Positions 25,107 to 33,313 of a DNA stretch of 64,000 bases are shown here, in pieces. The DNA is from Nonomuraea guangzhouensis (lineage in GTDB: Bacteria; Actinomycetota; Actinomycetes; Streptosporangiales; Streptosporangiaceae). The stretch covers positions 51,642 to 115,641 of the forward strand of contig NZ_JAHKRM010000015.1 of the NCBI RefSeq assembly GCF_019396345.1, read 5' to 3'. Under the pieces are notes generated by a model. That model ran no database searches and had not been told where the DNA came from. It saw only the letters and a program-made list of their open reading frames with translations. A program made the position numbers and the translations under genes. The first letter of the stretch is position 1. Every line of letters begins with the position of its first letter.

Positions 25107-25487
25107 ATGAGCGACCCGGAGACGAACAAGGCCACCGCCCAGGCGTTCTACGACCTGATGTTCAACCACAACCGACCCGCCGAGGCCATCGACCGGTACG
25201 CGGGCGACACCTACATCCAGCACAACCCGGACGTCGCCGACGGCAAGAAGGCGTTCATTGAGTACTTCGACCGCATGGCCGCCGAATACCCCGGCAAGCA
25301 TGTCGAGTTCAAACGCGCGTTCGCCGAAGGCGACCACGTCATCCTGCACTGCCACCAGACCTGGCCGGACGAGGAGTACGCGGGAATGGACATCTTCCGC
25401 TTCGACTCCAACGGCAAGATCGTCGAACACTGGGACGTCCTTCAGACCATCCCCTCCACCTCCAAGAACGACAACACCATGTTCTGA
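25107..25487 (+). CDS. SnoaL-like (NTF2-fold) protein
   Basis: A 126-aa small alpha+beta protein: helix TAQAFYDLMFNHNRPAEAI, then YIQHNPDVADGKKAFIEYF, EFKRAFAEGDHVILH and a final strand KIVEHWDVLQTIP. This pattern belongs to the SnoaL-like polyketide-cyclase/aldol-condensing group of the NTF2 fold. AAGGAG precedes ATG 25107 by 6 bases. It sits between the AraC regulator and the P450 operon. The reaction is unknown. Confidence 0.88.
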   Translation: MSDPETNKATAQAFYDLMFNHNRPAEAIDRYAGDTYIQHNPDVADGKKAFIEYFDRMAAEYPGKHVEFKRAFAEGDHVILHCHQTWPDEEYAGMDIFRFDSNGKIVEHWDVLQTIPSTSKNDNTMF

Positions 25488-25539
25488 GGAGGTTGACGCC
25501 GCCCTGCCTCGCTGCTTGTAGCGGAAGGGCTGTTGCCTG

Positions 25540-26751
25540 TTACCAGGCGACCGGCAGTTCATGGACGCCGTAGGCGGACATGTCGTGCCGGAACTTGACT
25601 TCTTCCAGCGACACGGCCAGGCGGAGCCCCGGCAGCCTACGCAGCAGTGCGGGCAGTGCGACCTGTAGTTCCACGCGCGCCAGGTTCTGCCCCAGGCACT
25701 GGTGGATGCCGTAGCCGAAGGCCAGATGCCCGCGAGTGTTGCGGTCGATGTCCACGTTGTCGGGCTGGTCGAGGAACGCCGTGTCCCGATTGGCGGCGGG
25801 CAGGTTGACGGTCACCGCTTCTCCGGCCCGGACGAACTGCCCGCCGATGGTGAGGTCCTCGGTTGCCACCCGCACGATCATGTCCTGGGCGATGGACAGA
25901 TAGCGCAGCAGTTCCTCGACGGCGTTCGCCACCACGGCGGGGTCGTCGGTGTCGCGGATCCGGGCGGCCTGATCCGGATTCTGCAGCAGCGCCAGCGTGC
26001 CCAGGCCGATCATGTTGGCCGTGGTCTCGTGCCCGGCGAACAGCAGGATCATGCCGTTCATGGCGGCTTCTTCGCGGCTGAGCTCGCCCTTGGCGACCCG
26101 CTCGGTGAGCAGGCGGCTGATGAGGTCGTCTCCCGGCTCGCGTTCCTTGCGCTTCACCAGGCTCAGCAGGTAGCCGAACAGCGCCCCGCTCGCCTCCGCC
26201 TTCTCCTGCGGCGAGGCGTTCGCGTGGTTCATGGTGGCGCTGTGCTGCTGGAAGAACTCGTGGTCGTCGTAAGGAACTCCGAGCAGGAGTGAGATCACCA
26301 AGGATGGGATGGGCAGTGCGTATTCGCGAACGAGGTCCGCCGGTTGCCCCTTGCTGATCATCTCGTCGAGGAATCTCTCGACCACTTCGTGGATCTCTGG
26401 ACGCATCGCCTCGACTCGCTTGACCGTGAAGTCGGCGGTGAGCATGCGGCGCAGCCGGGCATGGTCAGGGTCGTCCATTCGCGGGAACGCCGGGACCTGC
26501 GTGTGAGGGAGCACGGACGGGTAGCGCTGGGCGTCGGCGCTGAGGCGCGGGTCGCTCAATACCGCGCGTACGTCCTCATACCGGGTCACCGCCCAGGCGG
26601 TGTGGCCGTTCCACAGCCGGACGTGCCGCAGGCCTTCGGCTTGGCGCCAGTCGGCGTATTCGGCGGGCGGGTCCAAGGGGCAGCGCTGGGAGCGTACGCC
26701 GGGGAAGACGGGAAGGTCGGCGTTGTCGTTGGTGTCGGTCGTGATGCTCAT
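25540..26751 (-). CDS. Cytochrome P450
   Basis: A 403-aa soluble bacterial P450. Visible motifs are the I-helix oxygen site FAGHETTAN, the K-helix EELLR, and the heme loop FGYGIHQCLGQNLAR with the thiolate Cys. The overall pattern (HARLRRMLTADFTVKRVE, PSLVISLLLGVPYDDHEFF) resembles the CYP105/CYP107 groups of actinomycetes, which hydroxylate xenobiotics or natural products. AGGAG lies 6 bases before ATG 26751. Electrons would come through the ferredoxin encoded upstream; the reductase once encoded between them is now a stump. Confidence 0.95.
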   Translation of the reverse strand: MSITTDTNDNADLPVFPGVRSQRCPLDPPAEYADWRQAEGLRHVRLWNGHTAWAVTRYEDVRAVLSDPRLSADAQRYPSVLPHTQVPAFPRMDDPDHARLRRMLTADFTVKRVEAMRPEIHEVVERFLDEMISKGQPADLVREYALPIPSLVISLLLGVPYDDHEFFQQHSATMNHANASPQEKAEASGALFGYLLSLVKRKEREPGDDLISRLLTERVAKGELSREEAAMNGMILLFAGHETTANMIGLGTLALLQNPDQAARIRDTDDPAVVANAVEELLRYLSIAQDMIVRVATEDLTIGGQFVRAGEAVTVNLPAANRDTAFLDQPDNVDIDRNTRGHLAFGYGIHQCLGQNLARVELQVALPALLRRLPGLRLAVSLEEVKFRHDMSAYGVHELPVAW

Positions 26752-26805
26752 GGAAAACTCCTGGAGGTGTCGTGTGCGGGCGTCGCGACGACGCCACGAT
26801 GCGAG

Positions 26806-26946
26806 TTACGCGGCTGTCGTGTCGGCGATGGCGGCGGCCCATGGGTTCGGGCCGCGATGAGGGCGCGTTAGGTGTCCCGCCCGGCGCAGCGCCTCTGCGG
26901 CGGTCAGCCCACCTGCCGAAGTGCCGACGATCACGATCCGGTTCAC
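26806..26946 (-). pseudogene. Ferredoxin reductase, N-terminal stump
   Basis: The frame opens at GTG 26946, overlapping the ferredoxin stop by one base. It reads VNRIVIVGTSAGGLTAAEAL followed by RRAGH, the start of the FAD-binding Rossmann fold of P450-type ferredoxin reductases. After about 25 codons the similarity ends, and 46 codons in all precede a stop. The other roughly 370 codons of the gene are missing, and the P450 gene follows directly. Confidence 0.8.
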
Positions 26947-27140
26947 TACTCGGCCAGATAGATGGCGGCGGCCGGGCAGACCGCGGCCGACTCGCGGACG
27001 GCGTCGTGCAGGTGTGGCGCGGGCGTCTCCGCCAGCAGTATCACGATGCCGTCCTCCTCACGCTGGTCGAACACCTCGGGCGCGATCAGCACGCACTGCC
27101 CGGAGCCCACGCATTTGGGGACGTCGACGTTCACCTTCAC
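26946..27140 (-). CDS. [3Fe-4S] ferredoxin
   Basis: A 64-aa ferredoxin of the P450-partner type. CVGSGQC and the later CPAAA give the Cys-x5-Cys ... Cys-Pro pattern of a single 3Fe-4S cluster. GGAGG lies about 8 bases before GTG 27140. It is the first gene of the P450 operon and overlaps the reductase stump by one base, which marks it as the remaining part of a ferredoxin-reductase-P450 set. Confidence 0.93.
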   Translation of the reverse strand: MKVNVDVPKCVGSGQCVLIAPEVFDQREEDGIVILLAETPAPHLHDAVRESAAVCPAAAIYLAE

Positions 27141-27246
27141 CTGGTCCTCCTCCCTCCGAGCGCATCGCCAATGGCCCGGAAACCCGTATGCGGCGCCCGC
27201 ACCAGGCCGGTCCGGCACGCCGGTACGACATCCCGAAATCGGGAGT

Positions 27247-27310
27247 CAACTCTCACATAATGCTGTCACGATAGCAGAGAAATTGAGAGTTGTATCTCGG
27301 TTGCTATCCT
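27247..27310 (+). promoter_or_regulatory. Nested inverted repeats and leaderless TetR promoter
   Basis: CAACTCTCA (27247-27255) pairs with TGAGAGTTG (27284-27292), and GATAGCA (27270-27276) pairs with TGCTATC (27302-27308). TTGAGA (27283-27288) and TATCCT (27305-27310), 16 bases apart, form a promoter whose start would fall on GTG 27317. The repeats overlap this promoter and face the ferredoxin gene, so the TetR protein can control both directions. Confidence 0.7.
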
Positions 27311-27316
27311 GAGGTG

Positions 27317-27940
27317 GTGACCACCGAAGCCCCCAAACCGTTGCGCGCCGACGCGGCACGCAACTTCGACAGGATCGTGCGAGCCGCGCGAGAGATCTAC
27401 GCCGAACGCGGTCCCGATGCGCAACTCGATGAAATCGCCCGCCACGCCGGCGTCGGCAATGCGACGCTCTACCGCCATTTCCCCGACAAGACGGTCCTGG
27501 TCCGCGCAGCCGTCGACCAAGCCTTCGACGAAGAGATCGCCCCCGCCATCGAGCAGGCGCTGAGCGATGACGATCCCAGACGCGGCCTGGTCACCGTGCT
27601 CGAGGCGACGCTGTCGATGGCGGCCCGCGAACACAGCACTCTGGCCGCCGCCAGGAACGCGGGCGCCATGACCGCCGAGGCCGGCAGCCGCTCCTTCGAG
27701 TCGCTGATCCTGCTGGCCCGCCGGGCCCAGCAGGCCGGGCTCATCCGCGCCGATCTCGTCCCCGACGACATGCCCCGAATCGTGGTCATGCTCGTGAGCC
27801 TGCTGTGGACCATGGACCCCCACAGTGACGGCCGGCAACGCTACCTCGCACTCGTCCTCGACGCCCTTTCACCTGACGCGGCCAGTCCGCTGCCAGCCGC
27901 GGCCCCCCCGCTGCGGCTACCGGGCCACTGGCCCCTGTAA
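27317..27940 (+). CDS. TetR-family regulator of the P450 operon
   Basis: A 207-aa regulator. The HTH is clear: FDRIVRAAREIYAERGPDAQ, then LDEIARHAGVGNATLYRHFP. GTG 27317 (or 27314) is chosen since the promoter leaves no room for a leader. The C-terminal domain matches the group that binds xenobiotic-like ligands, though no ligand can be named. It is divergent from the ferredoxin-P450 operon with operators between them, so it most likely represses that operon and itself. Confidence 0.9.
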   Translation: MTTEAPKPLRADAARNFDRIVRAAREIYAERGPDAQLDEIARHAGVGNATLYRHFPDKTVLVRAAVDQAFDEEIAPAIEQALSDDDPRRGLVTVLEATLSMAAREHSTLAAARNAGAMTAEAGSRSFESLILLARRAQQAGLIRADLVPDDMPRIVVMLVSLLWTMDPHSDGRQRYLALVLDALSPDAASPLPAAAPPLRLPGHWPL

Positions 27941-28096
27941 CCACGCCGTCGTAGAGCTCGAACCCATGCGGGCGCAGCCGTATCCCTGCGGATCGGCAGC
28001 GGAACTGTTTTGGGCAGGGCGAAGAGGCTTCTCTTTAGGAATGCGGGATTCAGGTCTTTTGGAGTCTGTTGGTGAGCGGCCACAGGACCAGCGGGA

Positions 28097-28483
28097 TCAC
28101 GGCCGCCGCCGAAAGCGCACGGGGTTGAGCCGTTCCAGCATCATCAGGAAGGCCAGCGAGACGAAGTCTCGCTGTTCGGCACTGTCCAGCGGTCCCAGAG
28201 CGCCGTCCGCGGTCAGTACCGGCTCAGGCAGCAACGAACCGACATAGCTCTCCCGACGAGCACGCGCCGACGTCAACCGGTTCACGCACAGGTTGGTTGC
28301 CACCTTGGCCAGCCAGGCCCACGGCGATTCGACAGCCGACCGGTGGTGCCAGCGAAGGAAGGTGTCCTGGACCACGTCCTCGGCCTCCTCAGCCGAACCC
28401 AGCATCCGATAGGCCAGCCCGAACAGCGTCAAGCGATGCCGCTCGAACTCCTCAACCGCGTCGCCTGTAACGCCCGCCAGCCT
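28097..28483 (-). pseudogene. ECF41-type sigma factor, truncated after region 2
   Basis: The sequence FERHRLTLFGLAYRMLGSAE and EDVVQDTFLRWH is sigma region 2, and SPWAWLAKVATNLCVNRLTS continues it. The linker (YVGSLLPEPV, LDSAEQRDFVSLAFLMMLER) is typical of the ECF41/SigJ group. Similarity then breaks at LNPV, where region 4 and the SnoaL-like tail should follow; the frame ends six codons later. No convincing start codon is present in frame at the expected place. It lacks the -35 binding domain and cannot work as a sigma factor. Confidence 0.75.
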
Positions 28484-28710
28484 TCCAGTCCACCGAGCCG
28501 GGCCGATATTGGCCCTCTGTACGGCCGAGATCGATGCCAGGGTGCAGCATCGCCTGAATGCGGGGGCCCAGGTCACGGCCGTGGGACGGGATTGTCGAGC
28601 TCTCCGTTAGGGGTAAGGAGGGGATCCATGGCGTGTTCTTCACTGGGGTGGCCTCTGTAGCCGTCTGGCTGCCCGGCGACCAGCCCTAAGGGCCGGAGTT
28701 GGCCGCACTC

Positions 28711-28964
28711 TCAATGCGCGCTTGACGTCCGGCCCCTGAACGTCCTGACTCCGGCCCGCTGCACGGCCGCGCGTACGAGCCCAAAGATCGCGCCCTGCGC
28801 GGTCGCGGCCACCAAGACCTCCGTTAGGCCCGCTCCAGGTCGTTGGGCTCCGGAGCCTCGCCCTCCCCTGCGGCGACCTGCCACACCCGCTTGAACAGCG
28901 CCACTGCCAGCGCGCCGCTCACCAGACTGATCCCGAATGACGTGGCCTTCTCCATGGGATGCAT
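28711..28964 (-). pseudogene. DUF4235 protein gene with a frameshift
   Basis: AAGGAG precedes ATG 28964. The first 46 codons (KATSFGISLVSGALAVALFK, then RVWQVAAGEGEAPEPND) match the membrane-anchored N-terminus of the DUF4235 family and stop at TAA 28824-28826. The rest (EVLVAATAQGAIFGLVRAAV then QRAGVR) continues in the next frame to 28711. The break lies where the family has a conserved Trp, so a single-base loss in TGG is the simplest cause. Confidence 0.75.
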
Positions 28965-29036
28965 GTCAACTCCTTACGGCGACGTGACGTACGCCCGTAC
29001 CCTGTGACACCTGCTCAACTCCTGCTGATATGGCGG

Positions 29037-29759
29037 TCACTCCCACAACCTGGTGAGGACGGTCAGGATCGTGGCAACGACAGCACCAACCACCGAACCC
29101 GCGGCGCCTCCGATGCTGGCCACCATGAGGGCATCCTTGTTGCGCTCAAGAAAGCCCGGCTGATCCTGCTCAGGGTGGTTACGGATCACGGCGTGAGTGA
29201 TGAGACGGCGCAGGAGGAAACGGCAGCCCCAGACCAGGGCCATGCTCGCCAGTGCGGCGGCAGGCACGTGCCACCACTCGAGTTCGACCCTGGCGATCAA
29301 CGTGACGAGCAAGCTGACTACGGCAGCGACGACGACCACAGCGGCCTGCGCCACCATCGCGTGCCCGAGTGCGAACTTGGTCCAGCGACGAACACGCGGG
29401 CGACAGAGGACGATGATCTCCTGCGCCACCGCGCTGACCTCGGCCGAGTCAGTGTTGTAACGGAGCTCGGCCCGGTCCCGCGCGAACTCTACCGACAGGT
29501 CCGGCGTCATTTCGGCCTGACGGTGCACGCATATGCTGACGTACTTTAATTCCGGCGTCGTCGTATGAGCCAGTTCCACGAAATCTTCGGCGCTCGGAAG
29601 CGCGAACCAACGACCGACCGAATCCCTGGCCATGATGGTCGGTTTGCCAAGCCGGGAAGCGGCACGGGCAATCTTTCTGAGTGTCGTCTGATCAACCAAC
29701 AAGGGGCCGAGGCCACATGGCTCCTCATTCGGCTCACGAGAAAGTCTCTTTATGCTCAT
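29037..29759 (-). CDS. Membrane protein of unknown function
   Basis: A 240-aa protein. The first 110 residues are a soluble mixed domain (LRKIARAASRLGKPTIMARD, VEFARDRAELRYNTDSAEVS). Three to four hydrophobic segments follow: MVAQAAVVVVAAVVSLLVTL, WWHVPAAALASMALVWGCRF and a C-terminal Gly/Ala/Val-rich one. The ATG at 29759 has GAGGA directly before it, which is too close for a good site, so the start is uncertain. I do not recognise a family. It ends just beside the DUF4235 relic. Confidence 0.6.
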   Translation of the reverse strand: MSIKRLSREPNEEPCGLGPLLVDQTTLRKIARAASRLGKPTIMARDSVGRWFALPSAEDFVELAHTTTPELKYVSICVHRQAEMTPDLSVEFARDRAELRYNTDSAEVSAVAQEIIVLCRPRVRRWTKFALGHAMVAQAAVVVVAAVVSLLVTLIARVELEWWHVPAAALASMALVWGCRFLLRRLITHAVIRNHPEQDQPGFLERNKDALMVASIGGAAGSVVGAVVATILTVLTRLWE

Positions 29760-29875
29760 TCCTCATGTTCTTTGCTTACAGCCGCGCCTTTGCGGCAAGA
29801 TTGAGTATTCCTCGCGGTTTCTGGGTACCTGTAATATCGCCATTGTGTGCCCTGCCCGGTAAAGGCGGTGCGAAA

Positions 29876-30127
29876 GTGGAAAAATCACACCCAGCAAAAG
29901 CGGCGTGGCAACGCAGTAGTTACTGCGGTGCAACCGGAGCATGTGTTGAAGTAGCGATGCTCGACGACAACACTGTCGCGATGCGATCGTCAAACCAGCC
30001 GGCTCGCTGTCTGATCCTCGCCCGGTCCGAATGGATCTCATTCGTCAGGGGAATCCGCGATGGTCACTCCTTCACCATGTCTTCGATGAGCGAGGCCGAG
30101 TCATCGGGCGACAGCGCGATCGCCTGA
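29876..30127 (+). CDS. DUF397 protein
   Basis: An 83-aa protein with the DUF397 signature: WQRSSYCGATGACVEVA, then VAMRSSNQP and the closing SEWISFVRGIRDG. AAAGGCGG precedes GTG 29876. DUF397 proteins normally lie in the same direction just behind an XRE/DUF5753 regulator and act with it. Here the gene faces the regulator and the two coding regions overlap by 64 bases tail to tail, so their mRNAs would be complementary at the 3' ends. The last 20 or so residues extend beyond the family's usual end. Confidence 0.85.
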   Translation: MEKSHPAKAAWQRSSYCGATGACVEVAMLDDNTVAMRSSNQPARCLILARSEWISFVRGIRDGHSFTMSSMSEAESSGDSAIA

Positions 30128-30912
30128 AGGTCGGCGAAGGCCCGGTCGAACGCGACGGTCTTAGCCGGCGTGTCGAGCAGATGGGACCCGTTGAGGTGTT
30201 CGAGGTAGACCACCTTCGGCTCTTCCGGATCCGGGAAACCGAGCATAATGAAGGCGCGGCCCTCAGCCGGGTGAAGTCCCGTCGCCGCCGGAATGATCTG
30301 TATGGAGACCCGGCTGCGCGATCCGACGTCCACAATCCGCCGGAGCTGCTCCCGCATCACACTGTCGTCACCGACCTTCTTTCGCAACGCGTTCTCCTCG
30401 ATGACCGCGCGAAATGCAGGCGAACCGGCGTCCACCAAGAGTGACTGGCGCTTCTGGCGAAACCTGATACGCAGTGCGGCCTCGTCGGCGGGAACCCGAT
30501 AGGCATCCATGACCGCACGCATATACGACTCAGTCTGCAGCAGGCCCGGAATCAGATAGGACTGGTAGTCGCATATCAACGTGGCCCGATCCTCCAGGCC
30601 GACGAAGAACTCGTAGTCAGGCCCCACGACATCTGCGTATTCCTGCCACCATTCGAGCTTGCTCTCTCGGCTCCTCCTGGCAAGGTCGAGCAGCGCGGAG
30701 CGTCGGGCGTCCGGAACTTCATACAGGGCAAGGATCTCGCGGATCTCCAACGGGCGAACGGCTACCTGACCGTTCTCAATTCGCCTGACCTTCGCGGACG
30801 AACACTCCAGGTGCGCGGCCACGTCCTCGATCGCCAGGTCGGCGGCCTCGCGCGACCTGCGCAGTAGCACCCCTACTCGACGGCGAAGCATCGCCCGGCC
30901 GTCCGTCTCCAC
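30064..30912 (-). CDS. XRE-family regulator with DUF5753 domain
   Basis: A 282-aa regulator of the BldD-unrelated XRE/Scr1 type common in actinomycetes. The N-terminal HTH is at about 10-65 (LRRSREAADLAIEDVAAHLE, CSSAKVRRIENGQ). The rest is the DUF5753 domain (YQSYLIPGLLQTESYMRAV, RIRFRQKRQSLL, IQIIPAATGLHPAEGRAFIM). GAGGGG lies upstream of GTG 30912. It pairs with the DUF397 gene that overlaps its 3' end in the opposite direction. Confidence 0.9.
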   Translation of the reverse strand: METDGRAMLRRRVGVLLRRSREAADLAIEDVAAHLECSSAKVRRIENGQVAVRPLEIREILALYEVPDARRSALLDLARRSRESKLEWWQEYADVVGPDYEFFVGLEDRATLICDYQSYLIPGLLQTESYMRAVMDAYRVPADEAALRIRFRQKRQSLLVDAGSPAFRAVIEENALRKKVGDDSVMREQLRRIVDVGSRSRVSIQIIPAATGLHPAEGRAFIMLGFPDPEEPKVVYLEHLNGSHLLDTPAKTVAFDRAFADLQAIALSPDDSASLIEDMVKE

Positions 30913-31488
30913 TCTGGATGCCCCTCACAAACGTGCCAATATGGTCGTCCGACAAGCTAGTGCAATAAGTCGCACTTTGCAACGATTTGCACAACGTTAT
31001 ACAACTGTCACAGGATATAGGCGATGAAAGCCTCATAAAGGTATATTTCGGGCAGCACTGTCGTTGTTGGGCGAGCAGCGACCCGAAACGATTGAGTTGG
31101 CGGTCAACTCCGAGTGCGAGCCTTGTCCGAGGGTCACATCAACCCGTGGCAAGCGTTGGCTGCGGTGGCAACTACGTTCGGCGAGTCCACCCCTGCGGCT
31201 ATCGCCGCCGCGCGCATTGGGCACACCGCCTCATCGGCCTCCGTTGGCCAGTGTGAGGTCAGGCCGTCACCCCTGGAACCCAGGGCGCCGCTACTCGGTG
31301 TGACATCGTCATCGCATATAGGTATGACCGTCTGATCCGGCGTCAGAACCAGCGTCTGGAAGTCCGGGCGGGCCGACTCACAGCATTGCCGCATGGTGCG
31401 TCAGATTGATCAAAATGCGCCAAGTACGCCATAGCGGGCGCGGATGGCGTGTGATGAGCAAGAACGGGAAGCGTTGCGGAGGGCCACG
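30913..31488. other. Intergenic stretch without a recognisable gene
   Basis: Holds the promoter region of the XRE gene and the upstream region of the broken excisionase. Short open frames exist on both strands (about 31114-31335 + and 31134-31394 -), but neither has a ribosome site or any recognisable similarity. Base composition is lower in GC than in the neighbours, as in remnants of integrated elements. Confidence 0.5.
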
Positions 31489-31655
31489 ATGGCAGAGGTG
31501 CACCTGACCCCGGATGATCTGGCGACGCGGTTCAGCGTTCCGAAGAGGACGATCTACAAGATGAACTCGGATGGGACGGCCCGGCGTACATGAGGGTTGG
31601 CAAGCAAGGGCGAGCATGGGAGGACGCGCAGTACGCCGCGCAGGGGGCTGCCTGA
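31489..31655 (+). pseudogene. Excisionase-type HTH gene, frameshifted and shortened
   Basis: GGAGG precedes ATG 31489. The first frame reads VHLTPDDLATRFSVPKRTIY and KMNSDG, the MerR/excisionase HTH_17 type, and stops at 31593. The continuation (GPAYMRVGKQGR then AWEDAQYAAQGAA) is in another frame and ends at 31655. Between GKQGR and AWEDAQ the usual strand RYRxxDVE is missing. Such genes sit beside integrases in actinomycete integrative elements; no integrase or attachment site is visible here. Confidence 0.7.
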
Positions 31656-31673
31656 CTCCTCTCACGTGCAGAA

Positions 31674-31706
31674 ACGGCCCGGCATCGTGATTCGATGCCG
31701 GGCCGT
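31674..31706. terminator. Strong terminator hairpin downstream of glnA
   Basis: Perfect 14-base arms (31674-31687 and 31693-31706) with loop TGATT. It lies downstream of glnA on the minus strand and can also end transcription from the excisionase side. Confidence 0.85.
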
Positions 31707-31793
31707 CCTGTTCCGGTCCGCCAGAGGACGAGAGTGTTTTCTCGGCTCAGCGCTCGTTCCGAAGAAGATCGCCGAGGCCGGAAAACCTCGACA

Positions 31794-33218
31794 CTAAATA
31801 TCGTAGTAAAGCTCGAACTCGTGCGGGTGCGGGCGCAGCCGGATCGGGTCGACCTCGTTCTCGCGCTTGTAGGCCACCCACGTCTCGATCAGGTCGGGCG
31901 TGAAGACGCCGCCTTCGAGCAGGTAGTCGTGGTCGGCCTCCAGGGCGGCGAGGACCTCGGGGAGGGAGCCGGGCACCTGCGGCACCTGGCGGGCCTCCTC
32001 CGGAGGCAGCTCGTAGAGGTCCTTGTCGACGGGCTCCGGAGGCTCGATCTTGTTGCGGATGCCGTCGAGGCCCGCCATGAGCATGGCCGAGAAGGCGAAG
32101 TAGGGGTTGCAGGACGGGTCCGGCACGCGGAACTCGATGCGCTTGGCCTTCGGGTTGGACCCCGTGATCGGGATGCGGACGCAGGCCGAGCGGTTGCGCT
32201 GGGAGTAGACCAGGTTGACCGGGGCCTCGTAGCCGGGGACCAGACGGTGGTAGGAGTTGACCGTCGGGTTCGTGAACGCCAGCAGCGACGGGGCGTGCCG
32301 GAGCAGGCCGCCGATGTAGTAGCGGGCCGTGTCGGACAGGCCCGCGTAGCCGACCTCGTCGTAGAAGAGGGGCGAGCCGTCCTTCCACAGCGACTGGTGG
32401 CAGTGCATGCCGGAGCCGTTGTCACCGAAGATCGGCTTGGGCATGAACGTGACCGTGTGGCCGTACTCCAGGGCCGTGCTCTTGATGACGTACTTGTAGA
32501 GCATCAGGTTGTCGGCCGTCTTGAGCAGCGTGCCGAACCTGAAGTCGATCTCCGCCTGACCGGCCGTGCCGACCTCGTGGTGCTGCATCTCGACGTCGAT
32601 GCCGGCCTCGATGAGGTTGCGCACCATTTCCGAGCGCAGGTCCGTGAAGTGGTCCATCGGCGGGACCGGGAAGTATCCGCCCTTGTAACGGGGCTTGTAG
32701 CCGAGGTTGCCGCCTTCGGTGGCCTTGCCGGTGTTCCAGGCGCCCTCGATGGAGTCGATGTAGTAGTAGCCGGCGTTCTGCCGGGTCTCGAAGCGGACAT
32801 CGTCGAAGATGTAGAACTCCGCCTCGGGACCGAAATAGACCGTGTCGGCGATGCCGGTGCCCTTGAGGTATTCCTCCGCCTTGCGGGCGACGTTGCGCGG
32901 GTCGCGGCTGTAGGCCTCGCCGGTCAGCGGGTCGTGTACGAAGAAGTTGATGTTGAGCGTCTTGTGCTGGCGGAACGGGTCGATCACGGCGCTGGACGGG
33001 TCGGGCAGCAGGAGCATGTCCGACTCGTGAATGGCCTGGAAGCCGCGGATCGACGAGCCGTCGAACATGAGGCCATCGGTGAAGACGCTGGCGCCGAAGT
33101 TCTCGACCGGGAAGGTGAAGTGGTGCGTCGTCCCCGGCAGGTCGGTGAACCTGACATCGACGAACTGCACCCCTTCGTCACTGATGAACTTCAGGACGTC
33201 GTCGGCGGAGTTGAACAC
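31794..33218 (-). CDS. glnA: Type I glutamine synthetase
   Basis: A 474-aa GSI-beta enzyme making glutamine from glutamate, ammonium and ATP. Seen motifs are the substrate loop DGSSIRGF, the metal ligands in FGPEAEFY, the ATP site NGSGMHCHQS, the glutamate flap and binding segment NSYHRLVPGYEAPVN, and the adenylylation loop KDLYELPPEE with Tyr402, the site used by GlnE. GTG 33218 is preceded by GGGAGG 8 bases upstream. A full GlnR box lies about 50-90 bases before the start, so transcription is nitrogen-controlled. A 173-bp part of this gene is duplicated at 23824. Confidence 0.98.
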   Translation of the reverse strand: MFNSADDVLKFISDEGVQFVDVRFTDLPGTTHHFTFPVENFGASVFTDGLMFDGSSIRGFQAIHESDMLLLPDPSSAVIDPFRQHKTLNINFFVHDPLTGEAYSRDPRNVARKAEEYLKGTGIADTVYFGPEAEFYIFDDVRFETRQNAGYYYIDSIEGAWNTGKATEGGNLGYKPRYKGGYFPVPPMDHFTDLRSEMVRNLIEAGIDVEMQHHEVGTAGQAEIDFRFGTLLKTADNLMLYKYVIKSTALEYGHTVTFMPKPIFGDNGSGMHCHQSLWKDGSPLFYDEVGYAGLSDTARYYIGGLLRHAPSLLAFTNPTVNSYHRLVPGYEAPVNLVYSQRNRSACVRIPITGSNPKAKRIEFRVPDPSCNPYFAFSAMLMAGLDGIRNKIEPPEPVDKDLYELPPEEARQVPQVPGSLPEVLAALEADHDYLLEGGVFTPDLIETWVAYKRENEVDPIRLRPHPHEFELYYDI

Positions 33219-33269
33219 TCTCGAACCTCCCTGGGGACATGGCTATCAGGCCGACGTTAAGTCGTGGCC

Positions 33270-33307
33270 GTTTCCGAACGGTGTCTCGGTTGTTTCGCAC
33301 ATGTTAA
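33270..33307 (-). promoter_or_regulatory. GlnR box upstream of glnA
   Basis: On the minus strand: TTAAC-6-GAAAC-6-GACAC-6-GAAAC. This is the actinobacterial GlnR layout (gTnAC-n6-GaAAC repeated with 6-base spacers), with both a- and b-sites and all three spacers exactly 6 bases. Only one core position (T to A in the third half-site) departs from the consensus. It predicts control of glnA by the nitrogen regulator GlnR, which is not encoded in this window. Confidence 0.85.
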
Positions 33308-33313
33308 GCGGGT

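Noticed and set aside
31114..31394. Small genes on either strand of the XRE-excisionase interval
   Set aside because: Overlapping frames without ribosome sites or similarity.
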